From: Entamoeba histolytica HM-1:IMSS
Taxonomy: Eukaryota > Evosea > Mastigamoebida > Endamoebidae
Reading direction: 5' to 3'
Assembly (NCBI RefSeq): GCF_000208925.1
Contig: NW_001914989.1
Coordinates: 1-45,831 of the forward strand
Length of the DNA: 45,831 nucleotides
Below the pieces are notes generated by a model. That model searched no databases and was not told the DNA's origin. It worked only from the letters and a program-made list of their open reading frames with translations. The stretch's first letter is position 1. The number at the start of each line of letters is the position of its first letter. Below, in pieces: positions 20,280 through 30,201 of this stretch. The position numbers were made by a program, and so were the translations under genes.

Positions 20280-22075
20280 TAGAAGTGTTTTCTATTGTTA
20301 CTACCTCATTGGAGATAACTGATTCTATGAGTTGTTTTCTAGTAGCTCTGCAACAAATGTTTGGCTATGACAGAAGTAATGCTCCAACAACATCCTTCCT
20401 ACTTTTTTATCATAAAATTTTTTATTTTTTTAATAATGTCATTTTCAATTTTTATTTCTTTATTTAATCTAATACTTTCTGGAGATAAAGATACATACAC
20501 ATTCTTTTCTTTTTCTTATCATCTTCCACTTCATGCATTCTGCTTCATGACAATAGCCACTTATTATTATTTTCTTTTATTAATGCATCTGATTCTTTTC
20601 TTTGAAAATAATAATTAATATTAGTACATTTCTCTTTTTTCCATTTCTTTTACTTTATTGTTGATAGTATTAAGATATTCTTCATCATTCTCTGTATTGT
20701 TATTTTCAAATTGTTGTTTTTATGATAGATTTACACTCTACTTTTCCTTCTATGTTGATATTTATTTTCATTTAATAAATCATTTAGGTGTTTCTTTTAT
20801 TTGATACAAGGCTTTATTATTATTGTCATTATTTACTTTAATATTTGTCATCTTTTCTTATATAATTTTTTATTCAACCATTTAATTCAAACCAATATAA
20901 TACATCAATTATTATTCTATTTCTTTCTTGTCTTTCTTCTATTTATTGTCTCTTGTTTTTTTTTTGATATTCAGCTCTTTCTACTTTTATTTTTTCATAT
21001 GATAGTTTTATTCTTCTTCACTGTTGATGATACTCTCAATATTCGTTGTATGTTTATCACCATTGCCATCTTTTCTTCTTCTCCAGTTCTTTCTGTGATA
21101 GAGAAAAAAATTTTCAATATCATCTTGTTGTTTTGATATTATTTATTTTTGTTCTTCATTTTCTTTTTGTGTATGGTTTGTTTCTTCTCTTATTCTTTCT
21201 GCTTTTTCATAGTTTTAAGTGTAATTTGTTCATATTCAATGTTTGTTTTTATTGTTCTATTATCTTCTGTTGTAACTCTTCACTTCCTCTCAATTAACTC
21301 AGAGACAGTGATATTCTCTTCTTCTCTATTTATTTCTGTGACTTTTCTTCTTTCTACTTCTATTTTTCTTCTTCGCTATTTTCTTCATTTCATTGAAATT
21401 AGATTGTTTCTTTTCATTTCTCTTTTCTTTCTCTTTCATAACTATATTTTCGTGCTTGTTCATTCATTTATTTTGAGTTGTTTTGTTCCTCTTCCATCTT
21501 TATTTGTTATTCTTTTAATCTCTTCTTCTTTTTGCTTTATTTGATTTTGTTATGTATTATTTTTATTCTTTGTTTTGTGTTTGTTCTTGTGTTTTTCGTT
21601 TACTTTCTTTATTATTTATTATTCTCACAACTTTATATTCATTTCTTTCCTTTAATTTCTATTTCTTTTTGTTCTTTCTTCATTTCTTCTTTCACCATTT
21701 CCTTTATCTTTTCGTTTGAATATATTTTGTGGTAATTATCATACTATTTCTTTATCTTCTTACTTTTTATGTATTTCTTCTTATTCTTTCTATTCTCTTT
21801 TCTTTATCGTCTGTTATTAATTATTTATGTTTCTTATTTGTATAATCATTGTCATCACTGTATTTCTCTATTTCTTATTTGTTTTTCTTTGTATCTTTTT
21901 CTTTGTATTTTTTTATCACTCTTATTATTATGCAATTTATTGTTAGTGAAATTCATTCTCTTGTATAACATCAAATTTTTATCTCTATTTCTTTTTCTTT
22001 ACAATAAAAACAATTTATTCCTCATTATTCATTCATTCAACAACTTTTCTTGTATGTTCCCCATTGGAAAAACAT
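20280..22075 (-). pseudogene. Probable decayed coiled-coil gene
   Basis: No long frame is open on either strand, but the plus strand is heavily pyrimidine-rich. The minus strand therefore reads as Lys/Glu/Arg/Gln-rich coiled-coil coding broken by stops. Legible pieces include IQEKLLNE (near 22030), EMVKEEMKKEQKEIE (near 21680), ENITVSELIE (near 21300), TINNKVKEMEKREM (near 20660), ESDALIKENNNKWLL (near 20590) and IESVISNEVVTIENTSIDT (20280-20335). Frames change many times. Family unknown; it resembles the charged coiled-coil genes common here. Chance low-complexity coding cannot be excluded. Confidence 0.35.
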
Positions 22076-22278
22076 CTCATTACTCAAAAATTATTATAAA
22101 AATAAAGAATGAGAAATAGTTTTATTTCACTTTTGAAATTTATCTCACTTTTATTATACTATCTTCCCTTTTTCTAATATTGCTTTGTGACTTATTGCTA
22201 GTATTATGACATATACCCCACTATGGCTGTTCATAAAAAAAAGATTAATCTTTCATTTTTTAAAAAGTGAACTTACCT

Positions 22279-25044
22279 TTACCAGTCTCTCACAACACAT
22301 TTATTAGAATGAACACAGAATTGTAATGGGGTAGTTTCAATAACTTTACTATCAAAATTAGCCATTAAGCTCATAGCAGCAGAGTAACAAGTGTGAGGTT
22401 TATCAGAGGCTTTACAACGAGCTAAAACCATTCGAGCAATTTTCTTTTTAGACTTTCCATTTCTTGCTTGTCTCAAAATAAATTCTGCTAAATTAACACA
22501 AACTTTACATTTTTGTTGATCTCCTTCAATTCCATCAACAATTCCATTATAACATTTTCCATGTGCTAAATTAATTTCTTTAATAATTTGATGAATTTCA
22601 TCTTTAAAGTCTTTGAATTCCTCTTCTCTAATACCCATTCGTTCTTTTACCATTTTAATAGTTTGTTCATATAAACCTCTACTTCCTTTACAGACAATAC
22701 TATCTTCTTCTTTCTTTAGTCTTTCAATTAAATCTTCTAATTTACCATGTTCAAATCTATATTCATTACTTCTTTTTGCTATCATTTGATCAAATTGATA
22801 TTTCCATTCAACTAATTCTCCACTTACAACTCTTCTTTTCTTTTCAATGTTCTTTAATTCAAATGCAAGATGTCTTGCTCGTTTTCTTAACTTACCAATA
22901 ATAGCAGATAATATTACTTTATCTTTATCTTCAACAATTTCCATTTTTCTTGTGAGTCTTTTAGCATTGTTAATACTTTCTCTATATTGACTTTCTTTTT
23001 TACTCATTTTTTGATTAATAATAAATCCTTTTTGAGTACTTTTTTGTGCACCTTTGATTTTCATTTCTTTTTCTTCTCTTCTTCTAATACCACTTTCTCG
23101 TTCTTTACATAATTCAATCATTTGTTTCATATACATCTCTTCACCAACTAATTGCGCTGCTTGTCGTTCATATTTTTTCATTAATTTCTTAATTTGTGTT
23201 ACTTCTTTAACTGGTGATTGACTTGCTTTTTTCATTAACATTTGAATTTGTTTCTTCATTTCAATTTTATTTCTTTTTAAATCAACTAATCGACTAATAG
23301 CTGCTTTTCTCATTATAGCATTCTTTCCAACAGAACGTCGAACCATTTTTTTAATTATTGAATATAATTTTTTAAGTACTTGATGCTTCATAACAATTTC
23401 ATTATTTATTTCTTGTAGTTCATCTTTTTTAATTCCAATAGTAATATTATGGTCAATTCTAATTAATCCTTCTTCAATACCTTTGATTTCTTTCTTCATT
23501 TCTTTTGCTTTCTTTTGTAATTCTTCTATTTCTTTATTTTCTTCTCTACTCAATATTCTCCATTCTGAAATAACTAAATCAGCTTGGTCAGCTGCTTTTC
23601 TTCTTTGTTCATTTGCTCTTTTCTTCATTTCTTCGCTTCGTTGATTACCTTCAAAAACTCCTTTACTTTCATATTTTGCAAATACTAATGCACTTTTTTC
23701 ATATTTATCCCCACTTTTACTTAATTCTTCAATATGTTTATTTACTGCTTTTTCTTCTTTCTCTAATAATTGAACATATTTCCCATAAACTTCTTTTCTT
23801 CTTTGTTTTAACATAACCAATCGATCAACTACCATTTGTCTTTTATTAATAACAGCTTCTTGATATGTACCACATCCTTCCATTTCTTCAATAGCTAATT
23901 TCCCTGTTATTTCTCGTGCATCTTTTATTTGTTTTTTACATCGTTCCATCCAAACATGCATCTTTTGTCTTCCAACTTTAGCTTCTTTTAATGCTTGTTG
24001 TGCAACTTCTTCACTAATTTGTGTTTTTATCTTTTCATATTCGTTATTAATATCAACTAATTTACTTTTTTCTTTTCTTATTTCGTTCTTAATATTTTTT
24101 CTTCCTTCTTTTAATGTATTTAATTTACTTTCACAACTACTCTTAATTACTCCTGCTGCAATTTTACATTCATCAAGAGTATTTTGTATTTTTTGACTAA
24201 TAAATGTTAATTTCTTCTCTAACTCTTCAATATTACTCTTACTTTTTGCCTTATTCTTTTTAAGAATTTCAACTTGAACTTTAAATTTCATTTTAGCAAT
24301 ATCTTTTGCTTTTGGTTGTGTTAATTTTTCTGCAAGGTTTCTAGCGTCTTGTAATAACTTCATTAATCGTTTAGAATTTTTATCAGTTTTATTTTTCATT
24401 AAAAAGAATGTTTCTCGTTCAATTTTATTACCACAAACCATAGAATTAATAAATTCTTGTGATAATGCTTTAAGTTCCTTATTTTTAATAATTGCCAATG
24501 AAATAACTTCTTTTAGTTGATTAATTTTATTTATTCTTTTATTGATAAATTCTTTTTCATTACTTCTTTTTTTCTGTGCTTTTTCCCAATGAATGTTAAC
24601 TTTATTATATTCTTTCTGTAATTGTTTACTTCTTTTATTTATATCTTTTAAAGCTTTTTCTTTATCCTTTTTGTTTTGTTTTAATACAATTATTTGTTGA
24701 TCAATTTCTTTTGTATTTTGTTTAACTTGAACTAATGCATTCCGTTTGAGTGTTAATGTTTGTAATTCTTTTTTAATTGAATTGATGTCTTCTACAACAC
24801 TTGTCATTTGAGACTTTGATGAGATTAACATTGATGAATATTTCTCTCTATTTACTTGATATTTAACACTTGCTTCTTCATATCGTTTAATAGAACTACT
24901 ATTCTTTCTCTCAATTTCTTTATCAAGTATTGTTAATAAATCATTAATATTCTTTGGTGATGGTTTAATTTCAAATGTAACTGTATCCACCACATCTTTT
25001 GACTGTACTAATAATAAAATAAAAAGTGTTAAAATCACTTTCAT
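22279..25044 (-). CDS. Secreted/lumenal long coiled-coil protein with C-terminal saposin-B domain
   Basis: 921 residues from ATG 25044. Residues 1-15 are a signal peptide (MKVILTLFILLLVQS). Residues about 30-830 are almost entirely Lys/Glu-rich coiled coil. The last 76 residues carry six Cys in saposin-B spacing (846, 849, 877, 886, 910, 916: CxxC, two central, then two near the end), with amphipathic helices between. Saposin-like proteins bind or disturb lipids. Entamoeba has a family that includes amoebapores, and larger members with long N-terminal regions are known. This one is far longer than an amoebapore, so I infer a structural or lipid-binding granule or lysosome protein; a lytic role should not be assumed. 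Confidence 0.75.
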   Translation of the reverse strand: MKVILTLFILLLVQSKDVVDTVTFEIKPSPKNINDLLTILDKEIERKNSSSIKRYEEASVKYQVNREKYSSMLISSKSQMTSVVEDINSIKKELQTLTLKRNALVQVKQNTKEIDQQIIVLKQNKKDKEKALKDINKRSKQLQKEYNKVNIHWEKAQKKRSNEKEFINKRINKINQLKEVISLAIIKNKELKALSQEFINSMVCGNKIERETFFLMKNKTDKNSKRLMKLLQDARNLAEKLTQPKAKDIAKMKFKVQVEILKKNKAKSKSNIEELEKKLTFISQKIQNTLDECKIAAGVIKSSCESKLNTLKEGRKNIKNEIRKEKSKLVDINNEYEKIKTQISEEVAQQALKEAKVGRQKMHVWMERCKKQIKDAREITGKLAIEEMEGCGTYQEAVINKRQMVVDRLVMLKQRRKEVYGKYVQLLEKEEKAVNKHIEELSKSGDKYEKSALVFAKYESKGVFEGNQRSEEMKKRANEQRRKAADQADLVISEWRILSREENKEIEELQKKAKEMKKEIKGIEEGLIRIDHNITIGIKKDELQEINNEIVMKHQVLKKLYSIIKKMVRRSVGKNAIMRKAAISRLVDLKRNKIEMKKQIQMLMKKASQSPVKEVTQIKKLMKKYERQAAQLVGEEMYMKQMIELCKERESGIRRREEKEMKIKGAQKSTQKGFIINQKMSKKESQYRESINNAKRLTRKMEIVEDKDKVILSAIIGKLRKRARHLAFELKNIEKKRRVVSGELVEWKYQFDQMIAKRSNEYRFEHGKLEDLIERLKKEEDSIVCKGSRGLYEQTIKMVKERMGIREEEFKDFKDEIHQIIKEINLAHGKCYNGIVDGIEGDQQKCKVCVNLAEFILRQARNGKSKKKIARMVLARCKASDKPHTCYSAAMSLMANFDSKVIETTPLQFCVHSNKCVVRDW

Positions 25045-25905
25045 AATATTATAAAAATCAGTTCTTTAAGATCTTACTTTTGTTTTTTTTTCTTTTCTTA
25101 AAACTTTTTATATTTTGTTGATTTTTGTCTTTTGAAAAATCACTCTTTTGACTCTTTTATTTTGAACTTTGTTTTTGATTAATAATCTTTCATATCTTTT
25201 AAAACTTCTTTCTTTGCACTTTGTTAATTAGTAATTTAAACATAATTATTTAATACCTACAATTGAAATACTCAATCCAAGAAGAAAATAATTAAAATAA
25301 ATATATTTACTCATTGCATTGAATTAAATTTTTAAATAAAATAAGTAATAAGTCTCTTTAACCTGTCTATTACACAACTATAATCAAAGGAATAACAAAA
25401 CAATGTTAATAACAAACAAACATCTCAGAAGAATAAAATTAAACTTTAATTAAATAAACATCTTTTTGAAAAAAAAAATTATATTCAATTGATTAATCCT
25501 TTAATAAATAAAATTTCAAAAATAAATTATCTAACACTTAACAACCAATACCTCCATTTACCTGTTATTTTTATAAATTATTAAATTACTCCTCTTATCA
25601 CTAAAACAATACAAATTAACTTAAAAAGTAGTACAACAACTAGTAAAATTTTGTAAGTAGAATTTAATCACCTTACTCTACTCACATATAGTTCTTCAAA
25701 GCTATTTATTGACTAATTTCACAACCAACAAATAACTTAAATTCGTTATTAATAACAATTTTATTTGGAAAGAAATAGTTATTCCAGAGACAGAAAGAAG
25801 TTATTAAGAAGAACTGGAAGAATGAGAGGATTCTTTTTGAGAAACTTTGGATGTTCTGAGAACCTTTTGGATAAAAAGAACTTGACGAGGAATTATGATT
25901 AAAAA
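25045..25905. promoter_or_regulatory. Divergent intergenic region (promoters for two genes)
   Basis: Separates the divergent genes at 25044 (minus) and 25906 (plus). AT-rich with no frame of interest except a 26-codon ATG frame (25822-25902) ending just before the plus-strand start. A GAAC word, a known Entamoeba core promoter element, sits at 25879-25882, about 24 bases before ATG 25906. Other GAAC words occur. No experimentally comparable start site can be read. Confidence 0.35.
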
Positions 25906-26292
25906 ATGGAGAACAAAAGACTCACACACACAGAGAACCAAGTTGATATTGAAGGTAAAAAGGAATATGAACGTCAAAGACAATTACTTGAGGACGTTCA
26001 AACTCAAATTAGAACAATCACCCAAATGATTGCTGAAGAAAGTACACGTTTAAATTTACTTCAAGAACAAATGACTAAAAAAATTGAAGAAATTCATTCA
26101 TTGGTTGATGCCCATCCTTTAAATTCAACAACAAAACCTGAAGATGAGTTAGAAGAAGAGTATGATGATGATAGTTGGGATAATAATGACATTATTTGGG
26201 ACTGTCCTCTTAATCAACTTGAACAATTTAAACCACAAGTCACTGAAGAAAATAACCAAGAAAAAAAGCCTAAATTACCAAAAGAAAAATAA
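25906..26292 (+). CDS. Small acidic coiled-coil protein, function unknown
   Basis: 128 residues, ATG 25906. Residues about 10-70 form a heptad-like coiled coil (RQRQLLEDVQTQIRTI...TRLNLLQEQM). Residues 80-110 are strongly acidic and aromatic (EEEYDDDSWDNNDIIWDCP). The tail is Lys/Pro-rich (KKPKLPKEK). No membrane segment, signal peptide or catalytic motif. The shape suggests a small adaptor or subunit, for example of a cytoskeletal or transcription complex, but I do not recognise the family. Confidence 0.7.
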   Translation: MENKRLTHTENQVDIEGKKEYERQRQLLEDVQTQIRTITQMIAEESTRLNLLQEQMTKKIEEIHSLVDAHPLNSTTKPEDELEEEYDDDSWDNNDIIWDCPLNQLEQFKPQVTEENNQEKKPKLPKEK

Positions 26293-26420
26293 TAGTTAGA
26301 ACAAATTAATTGTCGTTAAAACTTAGTGAATCAAATTGTAATTTCATTCTTTTCTCTACTTTTTTAAGTTCCTCTATGTTTTTAGAAAGAAAAAGCAACA
26401 TGAAAAAAAGAAATATTAAC

Positions 26421-27599
26421 TTAAATCAGCAGTAAGAAGAATGGAACTACACAAATAAAGTTAAAAAGATCCCAATTCACAAACAACAAAATATAAGCCA
26501 TACATATTAATGCTGAAAACTTTGTTATAATACTAACCTTTTTAGGTGTAAATTTTACGATTAATGAAGAGAGTATTAGTACTCCAAACCAACAAACAGA
26601 CGTAAAACGAGTACCTAATAAAATAATAATTAATGGAATAAATAAAATGAAATAAGACTCCCAGAGATACTTCAAAGTTTCTTCAACAGCACTACAAAAC
26701 TCAGTTACACTTTTGTATTTAAGGAGAATTTGAGAGAAAAAGAGAATTGGGGTAAAATAATTAATAGAGGCAAATTGTTTTAAGTCAGAACTGGGGTGAG
26801 TGAATTGACCATTAATATGATAGAAAGAAATAAAAATAAGAGTAAACCCAATATATAATACAAGATGTTCTTTTGATGGAACAACCCATCGTGTAAACAT
26901 ATTGGCACAAATTAGAGCAAAACACACAGACATATAAATTTGAAAAATACGATCAGAATCAAAAATAATTGATGGGATACTAGAGAGGTTATAAAATTTG
27001 TTACCGAGTTCTGTTGCTGAAATAGCAATAAAATGGAAGAACGTTAAATTATGAACACAGACCTCCTTTCCCAAACCATTACTTAAACCCAAACGTTGTT
27101 TTAGATCTAATGATTGAATTTGGGTATTTTCCTTTTCAAAGAAATCATCATCATAACTTTCGTCTATTCTATAATCACTAATTAAATCCTCTCCAGAAAT
27201 AATTACACCAGGAGAAAGAACGTTGTGAGAAGGAGAATAATAAAAGTGTTCTCTAATTTCTTGTGGAATTCGTTTAATTGGAGCAATCTGAGTTGTTAAT
27301 GCAATATTAATATGTTTAAAATTAATAGTTTTATTAAATTTTACAAAATTAATACCATCAGATAACTCGACAATAATTGAACTATTTGTTTCTTCTAAAA
27401 AGAAACAATTTTGAGAAGAAATATTGTCTAAAGTTTTACTAGAATTTCCTGATGAAACAACCATAACAAATGAATTGAACAATGGTTGAATGCCTTCTCG
27501 GTTATTAATAAGATTATTATTGTAAATTGGAACAAAACAATATAACATAGGAAGACCTATAAGAAGAAGATAAAATTGATATGTTTGAATATGGAACAT
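26421..27599 (-). CDS. Multispanning membrane protein with lumenal N-terminal domain
   Basis: 392 residues from ATG 27599. A signal peptide or first membrane helix covers residues 5-22. About 195 residues with several N-glycosylation sequons (such as NSS and NLT) follow, presumably lumenal. From about residue 220 there are roughly six hydrophobic helices to the C-terminus (for example IYMSVCFALICANMF, LYIGFTLIFISFYHI, FILFIPLIIILLGT). This layout occurs in ER/Golgi proteins such as GOST-type and GPI-processing proteins, but no diagnostic motif identifies it. Convergent with the 128-residue gene, 128 bases apart. Confidence 0.65.
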   Translation of the reverse strand: MFHIQTYQFYLLLIGLPMLYCFVPIYNNNLINNREGIQPLFNSFVMVVSSGNSSKTLDNISSQNCFFLEETNSSIIVELSDGINFVKFNKTINFKHINIALTTQIAPIKRIPQEIREHFYYSPSHNVLSPGVIISGEDLISDYRIDESYDDDFFEKENTQIQSLDLKQRLGLSNGLGKEVCVHNLTFFHFIAISATELGNKFYNLSSIPSIIFDSDRIFQIYMSVCFALICANMFTRWVVPSKEHLVLYIGFTLIFISFYHINGQFTHPSSDLKQFASINYFTPILFFSQILLKYKSVTEFCSAVEETLKYLWESYFILFIPLIIILLGTRFTSVCWFGVLILSSLIVKFTPKKVSIITKFSALICMAYILLFVNWDLFNFICVVPFFLLLI

Positions 27600-27784
27600 T
27601 TTAATAAGAACAAAATAGTACTTTCAATTCTCTTTTTTGTTTTCAACATTTTTCATGTAAAAAAAAAATTCTTAAAACAAAAAATGTTATACTTCAATAA
27701 ACACTTATAAAAAAGAAAACTATTAATAACAAGGGTTATTAAAAAGAAGAAATATGATTGAATCTATTCATTCAGAAACTCTTC

Positions 27785-28903
27785 ATGTCATCTCCTTTAC
27801 AACAAAAATTTATTTGTTCTACTTGTTGTATTCAATTTAGTAGTTCAGAAGAACGAGCTACTCATTTTAAATCGGATTATCATGTTTTTAATATGAAAAG
27901 AAAAGCAGTATTAATGGAACCAGTTTCATTACAAAAGTATAAAGAAATAATGGCAAAAGATATTTCTTTTAAAACTGAAGAATGTAGTTATTATTGTAGT
28001 TTATGTAAGAAGAGATATAATACTGAAAATCAAATGAAAGAACATGAATTAAGTAAAAAACATAAAATAAATGTAAAAAAGAATCCACAAAAAGCTGTGG
28101 ATTGTATTAAAAAACAAATGGTACAAGCTGAAGAAGAAGATTTAGAAAATATTCCAGAACAAACTCTTGATGAGATGATTCAAGAAAGAAAATCTCTTGC
28201 ACCAAAAAGATCAGGAAAACATTGTTTATTTTGTGGTATTGAAAGTCAAAACACTGAAGAAAATTTAACACATATGGAAAAAGAACATTCCTTCTTTATT
28301 CCTAATATTGAATGTTGTTGTGATATTAATGGGTTATTAAATTATTTGCATGATAAAATTTGTATTGGATATCTTTGTATTTGGTGTTCTGGTGAAACTT
28401 CTTCATTTCATTCTTATGAATCAGTAAGACAACATATGATTGATGTTTGTCATTGTAAAATGAGATATGATGATAAAACAATTGAGGAATATGATGATTA
28501 TTATGATTATAGCTCTGTCCCTGATCCTATTGAAATTATTGACATGGATGATACTTCTATGACTTTATCAAATGGAATGACTATTGGCCATCGTAGTATG
28601 GCTAATTATTATAAACAAGCAATTAAACCAGTTGAAACACGTGCATGTGTCTTAGCAAACCAAGGAAGGTCACATCCTCAAATTCCAGTTTCTATGCCAA
28701 CAGTTAATCAAACAATAGGATCTTCTAAAGCATTGATGGCTTTACCAGAGAAGACATATGCTGATTATGTCAAATCTATTTTACGAAGACAAATGGTTAA
28801 TAATAAAACACATAGAGACCAACAGCAACAATATCGTAAATGGACAAAATTAGGAATTCAAGGAAATAAATTATTCAAACCAGTTTGTCAAACAAACGTT
28901 TAA
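27785..28903 (+). CDS. REI1/ZNF622-type zinc-finger 60S biogenesis factor
   Basis: 372 residues. I start at ATG 27785, because the frame upstream of it opens only with TTG. C2H2 fingers: C11/C14/H27/H33 (ICSTCCIQFSS...), C71/C74/H87/H93 (YYCSLCKKRYNT...), and a third at C147/C150/H163/H168 (HCLFC). They are followed by CIGYLCIWC with a His/Cys pair and an acidic EYDDYYDYSSVPD stretch. Spacing and the conserved HYEKEHSF-like block (HMEKEHSFFIPN) match REI1/REH1/ZNF622. In other eukaryotes these bind late cytoplasmic 60S subunits, check the polypeptide exit tunnel and help release Arx1. The basic C-terminus (NKTHRDQQQQYRKWTKLGIQ) fits tunnel or rRNA contact. Confidence 0.85.
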   Translation: MSSPLQQKFICSTCCIQFSSSEERATHFKSDYHVFNMKRKAVLMEPVSLQKYKEIMAKDISFKTEECSYYCSLCKKRYNTENQMKEHELSKKHKINVKKNPQKAVDCIKKQMVQAEEEDLENIPEQTLDEMIQERKSLAPKRSGKHCLFCGIESQNTEENLTHMEKEHSFFIPNIECCCDINGLLNYLHDKICIGYLCIWCSGETSSFHSYESVRQHMIDVCHCKMRYDDKTIEEYDDYYDYSSVPDPIEIIDMDDTSMTLSNGMTIGHRSMANYYKQAIKPVETRACVLANQGRSHPQIPVSMPTVNQTIGSSKALMALPEKTYADYVKSILRRQMVNNKTHRDQQQQYRKWTKLGIQGNKLFKPVCQTNV

Positions 28904-29213
28904 AAGCCATTAATTTATATCTTTTGATTTTAATATTTTATATTCTCAATATTTTTTACAAATTATTAATAAATCAGTTAATAAAAAAATAAAATGAACA
29001 ATTAATTAATTATTTTAAAATAAGTTTATTAGATGTCTAAAAAGAAAAAATAGTTTTATTGTTTTAATGAAAGAAGAAAGAGAAAAATATTAAAATAAGA
29101 ATAAATTAAAAATTAAAAAAAGAGAAAATATAAAAAAAAAAAAGAAAGAAAAATTGAATTTCGTTACTGTATACGCCGAAATAATTAGTTAAAACAATAG
29201 TATTTTAAATGTA
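28904..29213. other. Convergent intergenic
   Basis: Lies between the 3' ends of the REI1-like and Ras genes. A-rich on the plus strand; no gene seen. The overlapping poly(A)/TAATT-like words fit 3' ends on both strands. Confidence 0.4.
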
Positions 29214-29807
29214 TTAAAAAATGAAGCATCCTTTTTTCTTCTTTTCAGGTTTAGAAGAAGAGTTAGAAGAAGTACTTTCAGTGCCAGGGATAGCATTCCA
29301 TTTTTTGATATCTCTAACCAAAGCTTGGAATGATTCTAAGATGTTAATCCTTTCTTTAGCGGAAGTTTCATAAAAAGGGCATTTCCATTCTTCAGCAATT
29401 TGTTTTACTTCTGAAGTATTAACTTGGCGGTCACTTTCCATATCACATTTATTACCACAAAGAACCATACAAATATGTTCATCAGGTTCTTTTTCTAATA
29501 CCCTAAATAATTGATCTCGAATTCCACTTACTTCTAAAAATGATGTGGTTGAAATAATTGAATAAACAATAACAAATCCATCACCAGACCTCATGTACTG
29601 ATCTCTTAATGATGAATACTCTTCTTGACCTGCAGTATCAACAATATTTAATGAAACCATTTCTCCATCAACGTCAATTGTAGTATTAAAAGAGTCTTCA
29701 ATTGTTGGATTATACATTTGCACAAATACTCCAGAAACTAATTGAACTGTGATGGCTGATTTTCCAACAGCACCACCTCCTAGCATAACTAATGTATAAT
29801 GACTCAT
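29214..29807 (-). CDS. Ras-family small GTPase
   Basis: 197 residues from ATG 29807. G1 GGGAVGKS at 10-17, effector loop YNPTIEDSF at 32-40, G3 DTAGQEE at 57-63 with the catalytic Gln61, G4 NKCD at 119-122, G5 ETSAK at 147-151. The tail has a Ser-rich stretch, KKKKKG-like basic residues and the prenylation box CFIF. Gln61 and the effector loop point to Ras and not Rap (which has Thr61). Position 13 is Ala instead of the usual Gly. The final Phe suggests prenylation by either transferase. It acts at membranes as a signalling switch. Confidence 0.9.
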   Translation of the reverse strand: MSHYTLVMLGGGAVGKSAITVQLVSGVFVQMYNPTIEDSFNTTIDVDGEMVSLNIVDTAGQEEYSSLRDQYMRSGDGFVIVYSIISTTSFLEVSGIRDQLFRVLEKEPDEHICMVLCGNKCDMESDRQVNTSEVKQIAEEWKCPFYETSAKERINILESFQALVRDIKKWNAIPGTESTSSNSSSKPEKKKKGCFIF

Positions 29808-30201
29808 TTTGTTTGTTTTGTTTTTTTAAGTTGATCTTTTTTTGTATTTTTTCTCTGAACTAAAAATTATTTTTAAAATGAACCATAATTAATACTATTC
29901 ATTTATATTTTTTTCTTATTCTTTTTTTAAAACCATTCCTCGGCAAAAGTAAACTTATTTTATTTAACTCAAATTTGAAAGAGAAATTAAAATAATTTAA
30001 AATACATTATTACTATCAATAAAAATTTATTTTTTGTTTTACAAATTAGATCAACTGAAAATTAAAAAAAAAAAGTAAAATATTTTTTTATTCATTCTAT
30101 CTTATTAGACAACAAAAACATTAATTGATAAATAAACAATTCAATTAAAAAATGATTACTTTCTTTTAAAGAAAAAGAACAAATTAATACAACATCTAGT
30201 C
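29808..30201. other. Intergenic upstream of Ras
   Basis: Separates Ras (minus) from the HTH gene upstream on the same strand, so it holds the Ras promoter. A GAAC-containing word (minus-strand GTTC, CTGAACT at 29866-29872) lies about 60 bases before the ATG. Several A/T homopolymers. No gene. Confidence 0.4.

Noticed and set aside
20285..22119. Series of hydrophobic plus-strand frames (60-131 codons)
   Set aside because: Complement of a probable decayed coiled-coil gene; composition is explained by the pyrimidine skew.
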